Assembly: GCA_013399115.1 (NCBI GenBank)
Contig: VXAA01001954.1
Coordinates: 65,836 to 129,835, forward strand
Direction: 5' to 3'
Origin: Anseranas semipalmata
Taxonomy: Eukaryota > Chordata > Aves > Anseriformes > Anseranatidae
Length of the DNA stretch: 64,000 nucleotides
In this document: positions 1 through 9,790 of the stretch, in pieces
Numbering within the stretch: position 1 is the first letter of the stretch
Layout of the letters: each line of letters opens with the position of its first letter
Translations under genes and position numbers: made by a program
Notes under the pieces: generated by a model
The model's input: only the letters and a program-made list of their open reading frames with translations
What the model was told of the DNA's origin: nothing
Database searches by the model: none

Positions 1-779
1 ATTTCTCTCTTCCTCTGCCAAGGCCCTCTGACTTTCTAATTTTACATAAAAGTTTGGATGCCACTTTGAAACGGCTTCCTCTTTCTAGTCTTTGGGGAAA
101 TGCGTGTCCAACCACAAACTACTATTACTATTATCATTATCTTTTTTATCCTGTGGAGTCAGTGAGGTCCAGACTGTGGGCTGGACGTCTGCGCAGCATT
201 TCCCGTTTTGCAGATCTGGACCAGTACTACTAAATCCTTTCCAAAAAAAACCGAACTCTTCCAATCCTAGGGCAAGACATACGAGAGGGCCTCTGGCCTA
301 TTCTGGTTTTGGCTAACCATGAGAGACAAAGTGGAGGATGTGGTTATCAGCTGGAGCCTGACACCACTAATCTCCTGCTGAAGAGGAGGCATGGCTGACT
401 GTGCAGAGACAGTAGCAGCCACCATGGACATGCTTTGGGTAAGCCGTTACCAACATTTGCTCAAACACACATCTCCTGCAGCACTATGCAGCTTCCTTCC
501 CATCTTCCCCCCCTTCCCTTTTCTTGTTTCATCCATACATGCCTGGCTGCAGCAAGGCATAGTTCAGAGCTGGTGATGGGTGCATGGCCCCAGTTCTGCA
601 CTTGTTTGTGGAAGGCTGCAGACAGTTTTGTGTTTCTCATCCTAGCCTGGATGTTTTGGTCACTTCCTGTCACTCTTCAGTCACCACAGCAAAATATAAC
701 ATTAATCTTTGGCCTCTGAAGAGATGTGAAGCCCCAGTGTATTCAGCAGAATCCTAATGATCTGCGATCTTGGGTGCTG
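1..779. other. unique sequence, no gene seen
   Basis: This is moderately AT-rich single-copy DNA up to the edge of the CR1 element. Short frames are open on both strands (92-316, 391-576, 435-719, and 461-673 on minus), but they overlap one another, carry no recognisable motif and have chance lengths. I see nothing else that I can support. Confidence 0.5.
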
Positions 780-780
780 T

Positions 781-1664
781 TAAAATAAAGAACCAATTGC
801 CTGATTTTTACTTTTGTGCCCACTGCCTCTTGTCCTATTGCTGGGCACCACTGAGAAGAGTCTGGCCCCATCCTCTTGACAACCTCCCTTCATATACTTA
901 TACACATAGATCAGATCTCTCCTGAGCCTTCTCTTCTCCAGGCTGAATAGGCCCAGCTCCCTCAGCCTTTCCTCATATGAGAGATGCTCCAGTCCCTTAA
1001 TCACTTCAGTAGCCTTTCACCGGACTCTGCAGGAGCTCCATGTCTCTCGTACTGGGGAGCCCAGAACTGGACACAGTACTCACCAGGGCTGAGTAGAGGG
1101 GGATGATTGCCTCCTTCAGCCTGCTGACAGTGCTCTTCCTCACGCACCTCAGGGTACCATTGGCCTTCTTGGCGCCAAGGGCACACTGCTGGCTCATGGA
1201 TAACCTACTGTCCACCAGGACAGTCGGGCCCTTCTCCGCAGGGCTGCTTTCCAGCATGTCAGCTCCAAACCTGTACTGGTGCATGGGGTTATTCCTCCCT
1301 AGGTGCAGTACCCTGCACTTGCCTTTGTGGAATTTCAAGAGGTTCCTCTCTGCCCAGCTCTCCAGCCTGCCAAGATCCTTCTGAATGGCAGCACAGCATT
1401 CTGGGATATCAGCCACTCCTCCCAGTTTTGTATAATCAGCAAGCTTGCTGAGGAGGCACTCTATCCCTTCATTCAAGTCACTGATGAATAAGTACCGGAC
1501 CCAGTATTGACCCCTGGGGGACACCAGTAGCTACAGGCCTCCAACCAGAGTCTGTGCCACTGATCACAATCCTCTGAGACCTGCCATCCAGCCAGTTCTC
1601 AGTCCACCTCACTGTCCACTCATCTAGCCCATACTTCCTGAGCTTGCCTGTGAGGATATCATTG
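781..1664 (-). pseudogene. CR1 LINE ORF2 fragment, reverse-transcriptase C-terminal half, dead
   Basis: Read on the minus strand this is the 3' half of the ORF2 polyprotein of a CR1 non-LTR retrotransposon, which in an active copy makes cDNA at the insertion site. Several signatures can be seen. There is a VPQGS block (RT motif B) near 1510-1524. Next comes a segment from about 1006-1524 with LESWAERNLLKFHKGKC, LHLGRNNPMHQYRFGAD and LSMSQQCALGAKKANG. After it are EYCVQFWAPQY (near 1080) and [20 protein letters not shown] with [21 protein letters not shown] (780-1004). The copy cannot work. The frame changes after VPQGS, again near 1080, where a short stretch between SALV and EYCV is missing, and again near 1000. 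The catalytic motif C, normally FADD, reads LADY. The normal CR1 3' end with octamer repeats is absent, so it is truncated at both ends. Family assignment is very likely; the exact subfamily is not determined. Confidence 0.93.
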
Positions 1665-1731
1665 GAGGAGCAAGAGCCTCATACAAGGAGCGACCAGTTT
1701 GCAGTCTTCTACAGACTTTTAACTTATTGTT

Positions 1732-2045
1732 TCACACTACACAGAGGCCACCTGCATCTCCACTGCAATGAGGGGTTGAGTCCTGAAGCTGTAGGGTCTC
1801 TGAGAATATCCTGTCCATCTCTTGCTCATCCTCACGAATGCTATGCAGCCTGTTTACTTCCTCCCATAACTCCTTGACCTGGAGACATAACTCATCACCG
1901 CCACCACCACACCTTCTGCAGAAGAGACGACTGTCAGCCCCAGCTTCATGGAGAAGCAACCCTGCAACCTGAGACTTGCAGAGCTACATCCACTGTCAGA
2001 AGGTCTGTCTGGAAGACTCTGACACAGCTGATGCAGCAACTCCAA
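1732..2045 (-). pseudogene. CR1 ORF1-like fragment (Cys-rich plus coiled coil)
   Basis: A minus-strand frame (1732-1959) reads RLFCRRCGGGGDELCLQ, then LQVKELWEEVNRLHSIRED, then EQEMDRIFSETL. A short Cys cluster followed by a heptad-rich helix with 'VxELxEEVxRLxSIRExE' spacing is what I remember of avian CR1 ORF1 proteins, which bind RNA and pair through a coiled coil. It lies on the same strand as the ORF2 fragment at 781-1664 and upstream of it in reading direction, as ORF1 should be. Only about 70-100 bp separate the two, so the endonuclease domain and the N-terminal RT half are missing. Either one CR1 lost its middle or two fragments landed side by side. A second minus-strand frame (1854-2045) overlaps it, so the reading frame is probably broken as well. 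Assignment to ORF1 is from memory of the motif pattern, not from an alignment. Confidence 0.5.
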
Positions 2046-2530
2046 CAGCTACTGGGGAATGAGTGTTGTGGCATGTCAAAACCACACCCGAGGGAGTGTA
2101 CGCTACTAAGACCAGAGATGAAGGGGCCTTCTTGAGCCCTTCTGAGTGAACTGCTGCACAAAGTGCCGCGTCTGTCCGCTGCCTCTGTTAGCTGCACTCA
2201 GACAGTCACAGAATGGAGCCCGGTTGCTGGGCTGTGTGTGCTTCAGGTATCCCACTCGACCAGTGGAATGGCCCTCCTTCGAGGAGGGGCCCTCCCTGTG
2301 TGCCCTCCCTCTGTGGCTGCCCGCTTGGCCACAGCACTCCCTAGGGCTGCCTTTTGTCCCTGTGGGGTGGCTGCCGTCACTCCTGGCCCTGCCCACGTCT
2401 TGTCAGCTGCTCTCCGGAGAGCCACTGGCTCCTGGGGGGTCTCTGCACTCCCCTGGGGTCTCCCTGGCGCAGGAAGCCCCCCTGTGCACCGTGATCCCAT
2501 TTCCACTGTGCTGTAGCTATGTGTGGCATT
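2046..2530 (-). repeat. GC-rich CpG-containing flank, possible CR1 5' region
   Basis: GC content rises sharply here and CpG dinucleotides are frequent (for example in cgaggaggggcc near 2280 and ctctccggagagcc near 2410). Frames are open on both strands at once (2146-2559, 2163-2516, 2106-2396 minus and 2243-2506 minus), which reflects few stop codons in GC-rich DNA, not coding. Avian CR1 5' untranslated regions are GC-rich, and this lies directly upstream of the ORF1-like piece on the same strand, so a CR1 5' region is the simplest explanation. An unrelated CpG-rich patch is the alternative. Confidence 0.35.
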
Positions 2531-5500
2531 TTACAGGTGATGCATCCATTTTTCCTTGATGCACGATTCCAGGGATGTGAAAAATAAGACAGTTAATCTC
2601 TTTGGCATTGTGGAGAGATGCAGGAACACCACCACACTGAGCAATCATTTTCAGTGAAATCTGGTCCCATTGTATGGTGTCTGTGGGTTGTATTTGTACA
2701 GGTTCATCTCTGTAAAGAGCAGCATTTTAAGAAGGTTTTGAAAGAAGTGACAACTTGGTGCATCTCCTCTGGAACAGCAGAGAAGCATGGGGGATAAAAA
2801 AGACTGTTAAAAAGGTGAAGATAAAGATTACAATGAATCAACAGTGTGATGAGGAAGATATAGCTGGAAACTTTGGCAAGATAGAGCAGCAGTATTTGTT
2901 GTTTTGTCTCTTTTTTTAACAGTCTTCCAATAGAAAGCAGGAAAACGATTTTTTTTTTTTTTCAAATGGAGTGGGATTAGTTTGTGAAAGGTTTAAATTA
3001 CATATTTGTCTGTGATAGTGAAGTCTGCACTCACTGACTGAGATCCATCCCAGTCCTGTTTTGTGATCAGGGGCTGGTTTTCCTCCTTCTGAAAATTGCT
3101 TTATGATTGGAGAACAGTAAGTGTAGTGCTGCAGATAAAAGAGATTAGAGGAGCAGACCTGGCTGTGAACAATCTCTTTATAAATAGAAAAATAAAAACA
3201 GAATTCCTAACAGAGTTAAGTACAAACAATGGCAGAATATAAGGAAATATAAAGGATTTTAAAGCAGTGAGTAGCTCCCAGTCCTGTGCTTGCAGCACAG
3301 CACTAAATGGAAACGTAAGTTTGAGGACCATTGAACAGTGTTCCTCTCCCCAATGAATCACAATTACAGTAACACCTGGATTAATAAATTTGTGCTGATT
3401 CACCTGGGAAATTCACCTTGTTTAATAGCCCTCAAATTTCTAAATAAAGTTGTTTATCTGTGGCAGGATGAACTACTTTGTCCCAGGCTGGGCTGAAGAG
3501 CCTGTAGAAAGACTTCTTCAAGACCATTTGAAGGACTTTTCCAGTAAAACTATAAAGTGCAGTGCTGCCCTTGAACAGGCTGCTCATGTTTCTTTAGTTC
3601 TGCCGTTTCAGTAACTGCAAGTAACCTCATTAGGTTTCCAGCATGATTCTGACGTAGTAAGATTGAGATTTGGAACAGAAAATACTTCACATATAGAAAT
3701 GTGAGAGTTACAGCTGCTAGACCGTCTCTGAGGGATTACCAAATATCTAATTTATGTCTCATGCGTGGCAGTGCCTGAGTCAGACTGCTTAGGGATGTTT
3801 TGCTGATACAAATGTGTTATTTCAATATTTTTCCATCTTTTGCCATTTTGTGCCTGATGGGTCACCCGTTGTAGAGTTAAATATTCCCTGTTGCTGGAAA
3901 GGTTGATTTCAGTCTCACATGTAAAACTGGCTGTAGCTAAATTTACCTGATTTGTGCCACTTTGCCAAGACTTCACAGTCCTCTCTTGTAGCTTTTCAAT
4001 ATTCAGACAGATAGTGTTATCTCTTAGATTATTTCTTCCTGCAATGCAGTCTTACATCCTTAGGAGAGAGAAGCTTGGAGCTAGATTTTCACTGCTTCTA
4101 CCAGTTTGCAGACTGGAACCTAATCCCTGTTGGAGATTAAGCAACAAAGCATCCATAAAGCATGTGAGACCCTGCATCTGCCATGCTGTGTGCAGGAAGA
4201 GGGGGAAGACATGGCACACGTAGGGCTGTGGAGCTGCCTGCTCTATGTCAGGCAGGGCAAGAGGTGGGAAGCAGCATCACTGTCCCGTTAGTCCCCATCC
4301 TGACGTTTGGCATGTGTTTCACTGTCCTGCCACCATCTCTGACATTAAGTGACAGCAAAACTGTGCCAAGAGTAGAAATGTCTTCTTCCACTCAGGCAAG
4401 GATGTGCAAATGACATTGAAAAAAAATAAACCCTCTGCAAAAACTGAGGCCAATTGTTTCAGAGCCCTCTGAACTACAGCTGAAACTGTCAACATCAGAA
4501 ATCTGACAAACTGCACAAGTAGCTGGATCCATCCTAAATAGTTAACCAGCACATGCAGATTTTTTTCTTGAAAGATATAAATAATTTAAATGCATTTTTA
4601 CAATTACCGATGAAGTTCCACTTTCCCACCTTTTCTACCTCTTTTAGACATATGTGGTTCTGAATAGATTCAACCCTCTACAAGGTTCCCTTGTATTTGG
4701 GTTTAAATGATACCCACCTAGCATTATTTATGCAGTAAATTCCCTGCTTATTCTGCACAAATAAGACATGTCAAGAACAAACAGGCTCTGCATCAGTGAT
4801 AAATGGCACTCTACAGGATCTAGGAACATGTATCATTGGGGTTTGTTGATTATTCAGGTGACATACGGTAGTGAGAGTGATTAACGCTGTACTGCTCAAA
4901 TTCATCAGTGAATAAAAGCATTACATTACCATGTTTCAGGATGAAACAAGCTACTAAATCAGACTCTTGTAAGACAGCAAACATTCACATTTCCTAAGTT
5001 CTATATAAACCTTGCATCTTTAGGTTAGAGGAAATTGGACAGATGAAGAAATCGTAGCCAATGTTATCCTTGTAATTTTGAAAGGTGCTAGGTTTTTTAA
5101 GAAGACTCCTAAAATTCACTGAGATTTATAGCTGATTGTTAGCATGAAGGCAGTGGAGCTATGTATATCTTTGAGAAAACATTGTGAAAATGATATTTTT
5201 TGAAGAGATTCTTTAACTGACTTTTAAAAACATATTATAAAGTTGGTAGAAAAGGAGGCAGAAAGGTATAGAAAACCCACGCCTTTAATTTTTCAAGTAT
5301 TTTGGGGAAAGGAAAAAATAAAACCTTACCTAGCACCAGAAATATGAAACCAGAAAAGTTGTGCAGTGTATGCATGAAGGGAATAGTCTGCTCTACCACT
5401 GTGTATTTTTCACTTCTACACTGGTGAAAAATCAACAGGAGCTTAGCTGGCTAGAGCTGGACTGATGAAGTCGCACTCCAAAGACCAGACTTGCAAAAAG

Positions 5501-6589
5501 GTCAATGACAATTAACTCATTTAATTCATCTGAAGGCTCTGCACCTTTCCTTAATGTAGTCAAATACATACTTAGATATGCATAAAATTTATTATTTTTT
5601 TAGCCAGTCTTATGGCTGGGGCTTGAATGCTTGAGTTGGCAAACACATCTGTGTTACAAAGGTACACGTATGTGTTCATGCTCCCATAAAGGCTTTTATG
5701 TGCACAATAGTGATATAATCCATGCAGGCTAGGCACCTCATTCACCATGTATTAACCCAAATTCCAGTTCCTTCAGCAGCCATTATGAAAGGGTTGTCAG
5801 AAAATTGTTTTTCCTTGCAGTTGACTGTTTACACTGAAAAACTACGATACAGATCAGGGTGGGAAAGCGTCATGGATTTTTTGGAGGAATTTAAGGTCCA
5901 AAAGACCTTAATTTAAGGACTGTGAACAGTCCAATGTTAAAAATGGTCTTGCTATGTGCTTTAGAAGGGCAGGAAATCTACTTTCCAGATTTAAAAAGCT
6001 CATGCATAGGTTGCTGTGGTAGAGCTCAGGAGAGCGACTGTCACTTTCCTGACATTTTAAAGAAGGCATCTGAGACCATTCTAGAAAATTCTGAAATATA
6101 TATGTTTTCTTCTCCCTAAGAAATGTGAGAATCTGACATATTTAACAGACATGCATGTATACACTGCTAATGAAAAACTTCAGAACTAATAAAAATCTTT
6201 CTGAACCAGCTTTTCTGTGGCATGTGTGACATCTACTGAACGCAAGACAATGATGTTATGAAAGTTTCATTGGCACACATTTGGGCTGACCTACATATAA
6301 TCATTGTGCCTTCCTTACAGATGAAGTAACATCCTAAACAATTGACAACAAATTCTTTAGGCCACATCAGCTCATCAGCTGGTAGAAAGTGGGAGCAATG
6401 GCAGAAAACTGGCAAGCATATCTCACCTGGTTTGCAGAGGGTGAAAAAGTAACTTCTTCCCAAAAGCTTAGTTGATACATACCTTTTTTCTTTATTTTTT
6501 TTCTACCTCAGAAGAACAAACTATTTTAAAAATACATAACTTAAAGTTACAAGCCCTATCTTGGACCTGTCTGAGCCAAGTAGCTAGGA
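2531..6589. other. unique AT-rich DNA, no gene seen
   Basis: Four kilobases of single-copy-looking sequence with a T run at about 2950-2962. Open frames (for example 3101-3403 minus, 3752-3976 minus, 3954-4223) are short, unrelated to each other and without motifs or convincing splice signals. I see no repeat that I can name. Confidence 0.5.
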
Positions 6590-6840
6590 AAATAAGGAAT
6601 GCCTTCATTTCAATTCAAAAGACTGAGGGGAAATATAACAGCAGTCTTCAAGCTGTTACACAGCTGAGATTCATGCTACAGAGTGAATAAATCTTTCTAA
6701 CAAGAGGAATGGAAAAGCATGGGATGAGTGACATACGGAAAACGTGGCAGTTCCATCTCTAGAGGCTTTTAAGATGAGGTTAGCCACACATCTCTTGGGA
6801 GTGGTTTTTAATACCGCTGATCTTGCTTTCACACATGCAG
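6590..6840 (+). mobile_element. ancient CR1-type LINE 3' fragment
   Basis: The stretch 'aaaagactgaggggaaat' followed by 'aacagcagtcttcaag' matches the conserved segment of CR1 ORF2 that precedes the 3' end. 'ccatctctagaggctttt' with 'aagatgaggttagccac' (about 6750-6790) matches the block just before the CR1 stop codon. Both are in plus orientation and in the right order, but the sequence between them is shortened and strongly diverged. This is the old CR1/L3 layer known from turtles and crocodiles, far older than the copies at 38.7-39.3 kb. It has no coding capacity left. Confidence 0.6.
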
Positions 6841-7044
6841 TGAGGCACAGCAGATACCTGAGAGCTGGTGTCCCTGCTCGGACAAGGCTGTCTCCACGCT
6901 TGTCCAGTGAAATTCAGGATCACTCTCTGTGGTGCAGCAATGATGCAGCAGGTCTTGTGAATTCAGTTCCAGTCCTGAGAAGGCTTCCAGTATTTCAGGG
7001 CTCCACTAACAGTATTTGAAGTGTAAGGTTTATCAGGCACAGGG

Positions 7045-7105
7045 GAGGCCTGAACACAGATTTCCCACATCCCAGGTGATTAGTCTAATCACTGGAACAG
7101 ACAAA
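7045..7105 (-). repeat. tRNA-like SINE remnant (minus)
   Basis: 'cagatttcccacatcccagg' followed by 'tgattagtctaatcactgg' reads on the minus strand as a tRNA-type head: a 'ccagtgattagactaatcac' A-box-like segment, then 'ctgggatgtgggaaatctg'. This layout resembles tRNA-derived SINE heads described in reptiles. Only about 60 bp is recognisable, with no clear tail or target duplication. A chance match is possible. Confidence 0.35.
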
Positions 7106-7159
7106 TAGCTGCCCTCTCTGTGATGTATATAGTTATTCGCACAAAACCACTCAATTAAG

Positions 7160-7240
7160 GATTACTACTCCATTATAACCAAGCGGTTAGGACACTAACT
7201 CAGGCAGATGAATTTCCTAAGCATTGGGTCCCCTAACCAT
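7160..7240 (+). repeat. tRNA-like SINE remnant (plus)
   Basis: 'ccaagcggttaggacactaa' followed by 'ctcaggcagatgaatttcct' has the order of a tRNA A box and anticodon-arm region, as in 'gtggttagggcactagcctgg' SINE heads. It faces the similar piece at 7045-7105, about 55 bp away. Divergence is high and no family name can be given. Confidence 0.33.
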
Positions 7241-8799
7241 GATTCGTGCTGAACAGAAATCCCACCCTAAGCATAAGTAGCCATCCTGATAAAGGGTGTT
7301 TTCATACAAAAATTGAGAAAAGCATTGGTGCCAATGACTTGAAAATTTCTCACAATTTTATTTCTTCGAAAAAGCCTGTGCCCCTTCTGTACATCTAATT
7401 TCAGTCTTGATTATCTCCTACACATTTGCTACTGTTACATTTCCAGCTCTCCAGAAGGCAAGCTGGCGAGGTTCTCCCCTTCTGGTTAACAATGACTGCT
7501 TCCCAACCTTTGTGACATAGATTGTAACTCCACATTTGGGATAGAAAAAGCCCTGCTTCCCGATAGCTACTTCTTAGAGGGTAACAGAGTCTTAAATTAA
7601 ATCTTTGCACCTAGCTTTCATATATTAAGTGAAAGAAAAGACCGTATGAAACAAGCCCCCACAAAGACAATATGATTTTAGGGCCATTATTAGCCTTCCT
7701 AGTATCTTGTCAGGCTTGCAATTCTTTAGCTTTGCCTTCAGGATTGCTTGGTTTTTATTTAAAAATACTCCTGCCCCTGTGCTTGTTTCTCTTTTTCTGC
7801 TCTCCCTGGTAGGTTATAGAGATACTCTTTAGACCACTATTGACAAAATAATGCATGCTAGGTCTCCTTTCCAAGGTCTGAAACTTGTCCCCATCCAGTG
7901 CTGGCATGTCTCTCTGACTTGCAAAAAAANNNNNNNNNNNNNNNNNNNNNNNNNNNNNNNNNAAAAAAAAAATCTACTTCTGTCGCTTTTCCTTAATTGG
8001 ACATTACCCAAATTTCATCAGGCTCCTAGTTTTGCCCAATTATGTTTGTCTGGTCCTGCCACCAGTAATCTGATCTACACCATCAGGTAATTTTGTCCAC
8101 CTATGACTGTTAAAAGAGCCTGGGATCTGGTTCTGGCTCTGTTCCCACTGAAAATTTCCATTCAATTCAACAGCAGCTGGATGAGACCATTTGTTTGCAA
8201 ATCAAGGAAGGACGTTAAAGAGTGGTACCTCTTCCTAAATACCTTGGAGATATTTGGGGAAAAAAACCTGCTGATTATTTTTGTGCTAGGATGGATGAAA
8301 TGTGAGCTAGATTAGGAGCAGTCCAGTTAGCATTTAAAAAAGCCAAAGATTTCAGTCTAAATGCCAAAGACACAACTCTAACCCACTATTAATTAATATA
8401 CAAATGAGTTATGACATAAGAAGTTACTGCTATAAATAGCCTGTACAAAAAAGAGTGTCAATGCATAATGGGTGCAAACTGATTTTAGGGTGGCTAACTG
8501 CAGGCTCTCTTGCCTGCAGAAGCATCAGAGAAGGAAACAAGCCCCAGTCGGCGGGTGGAGGCAGGTGTCCCAGCAGTGGGCTGCGTGGGTGCCGAGGGGT
8601 GCTGAACGTGCAGCCAGAGCAAGGCTCTCCCCCATGGCTAACAGGTAACCAAGACACAACAACAGTGCCTTTCTTTTAAGTGCTCTGTGATGTAGGTAGG
8701 AGCAAATTACTTTCTGTTGCTGAGCATAAAAGTTTTCAAGGCACTTTTTTTCTTTCCTTTTTTTTTTTTCCTCCCTCCATGACAGACTAAAGAACTCAT
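7241..8799. other. unique DNA with a GC-richer patch at 8500-8660
   Basis: Apart from the N gap, this is ordinary unique DNA. Between about 8500 and 8660 GC rises (cggcgggtggaggcaggtg near 8550), and frames are open on both strands for about 75 codons (8455-8679 and 8430-8657 minus). Neither shows a domain. A T run sits at about 8757-8770. Confidence 0.45.
7930..7962. other. assembly gap inside poly(A)
   Basis: Thirty-three N bases are flanked by A runs on both sides (7923-7929 and 7963-7972). The true length of the A tract is unknown. The frames read through it on both strands (7829-8011, 7851-8090) are artefacts of the N run. Confidence 0.98.
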
Positions 8800-9060
8800 T
8801 GGTGCTGTAATGAAAGGCAGACTGCGTTCCCTGTCATGTCAAGAACGCTGCATCGGGAAAGTCGACATGATTTCATGGCTAATGATTCACTCGCTAATAT
8901 CAATGTGGGCTGCAGTGAGGATAACCAAGTTGAGCTGTCTTAGATCAAATGATTCAATTAGGCCAGCTGTCCCTATTTGTCATGGCTCAACTCGCTTTCA
9001 AATTACCTTTCCAAAGTGTGTACGTGCCTTAGCATAGAACTTAACAGCTTGACTGTTTTA
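8800..9060. promoter_or_regulatory. candidate conserved non-coding element
   Basis: Non-repetitive, balanced sequence rich in homeodomain-type words: 'ggctaatgattcactcgcta', 'tgattcaattaggccagctg' and 'ttgtcatggctcaactcgct'. It also has more CpG than its surroundings (about seven in 240 bp). No splice-flanked coding frame is visible; the 75-codon frame at 8810-9037 has no motif. The texture resembles vertebrate enhancers that are conserved across species, but conservation cannot be judged from one sequence. Confidence 0.25.
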
Positions 9061-9424
9061 CAAAACAGGGATATTTAGGCATGATGATAAGGGGAAAGAA
9101 AGACGTCCCTTTTCATCTGCACTGAATATTTTCCTTAGCAGTTACAGTATGTATTTGCCAGGGTAAACTTTAAACACCACAGTCCAGTGTGAATCACTCA
9201 ACTCTCTTGAGAGCACTCTTTTGGATTTCCAGACTATCTTGGGCAGATTAATGAAAAAAAAGAAAAGAAAACCTAATGGGGTGTGCGTGCGCTCAAGGAC
9301 AACTGACACGAAAAGGAGCAAAGGGTTCATAGAAACCAATAAATAAGTGCATAGTCCCTCAAATGGATCCTGGGATGTAAACTGAGCTGAAGTCAATAAT
9401 GGCTGATGATCAATCATATGAAGT

Positions 9425-9790
9425 CAAGTAAAGAGCTGTTCTGCAGCGCGCTGGTTATCTCAGTTAACCTACTGATTCGCTGATACGTTCTCTGTGCGAG
9501 AAGCAGCCCACTGTCCCTGGGTAGCAGCCCTCGATGCCTCAGCAGTGAGCGCTTCGCAGGGACAAACTGGAGCTGGCGGCTGGCAGTGTCACTGCACAGA
9601 GCCGGGGCTGAATAGGCATGGAAATTCAATTACCCCTGGTGGTGGTCCCTGCAGCGTAGGACAGGGAAGCCTTTGCTGCTGAGGCTGATGCAGAAAGGAG
9701 GCAGCGGCTGTGCTTGCAGAGCTTTCACCCATGGCCTTTGATTTCCTCCTTAGCATTGCCGAGGTAATAAATGGGTGGAAGAACCACCTG
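9425..9790. promoter_or_regulatory. CpG-richer patch, candidate regulatory element
   Basis: About thirteen CpG sites fall within some 340 bp (ctgcagcgcgctgg, gattcgctgatacgttctc, gagcgcttcgcaggg), several times the local background. The patch also holds 'ggaaattcaattacccctgg', a homeodomain-type word. Short frames (9414-9629 minus, 9494-9682 plus) overlap antisense and look spurious. Together with 8800-9060 it may form one regulatory cluster or a small promoter. No TATA box or clear first exon is seen. Confidence 0.25.

Noticed and set aside
7829..8090. Open frames on both strands across the N gap
   Set aside because: The frames are held open by undefined bases and the flanking A runs.
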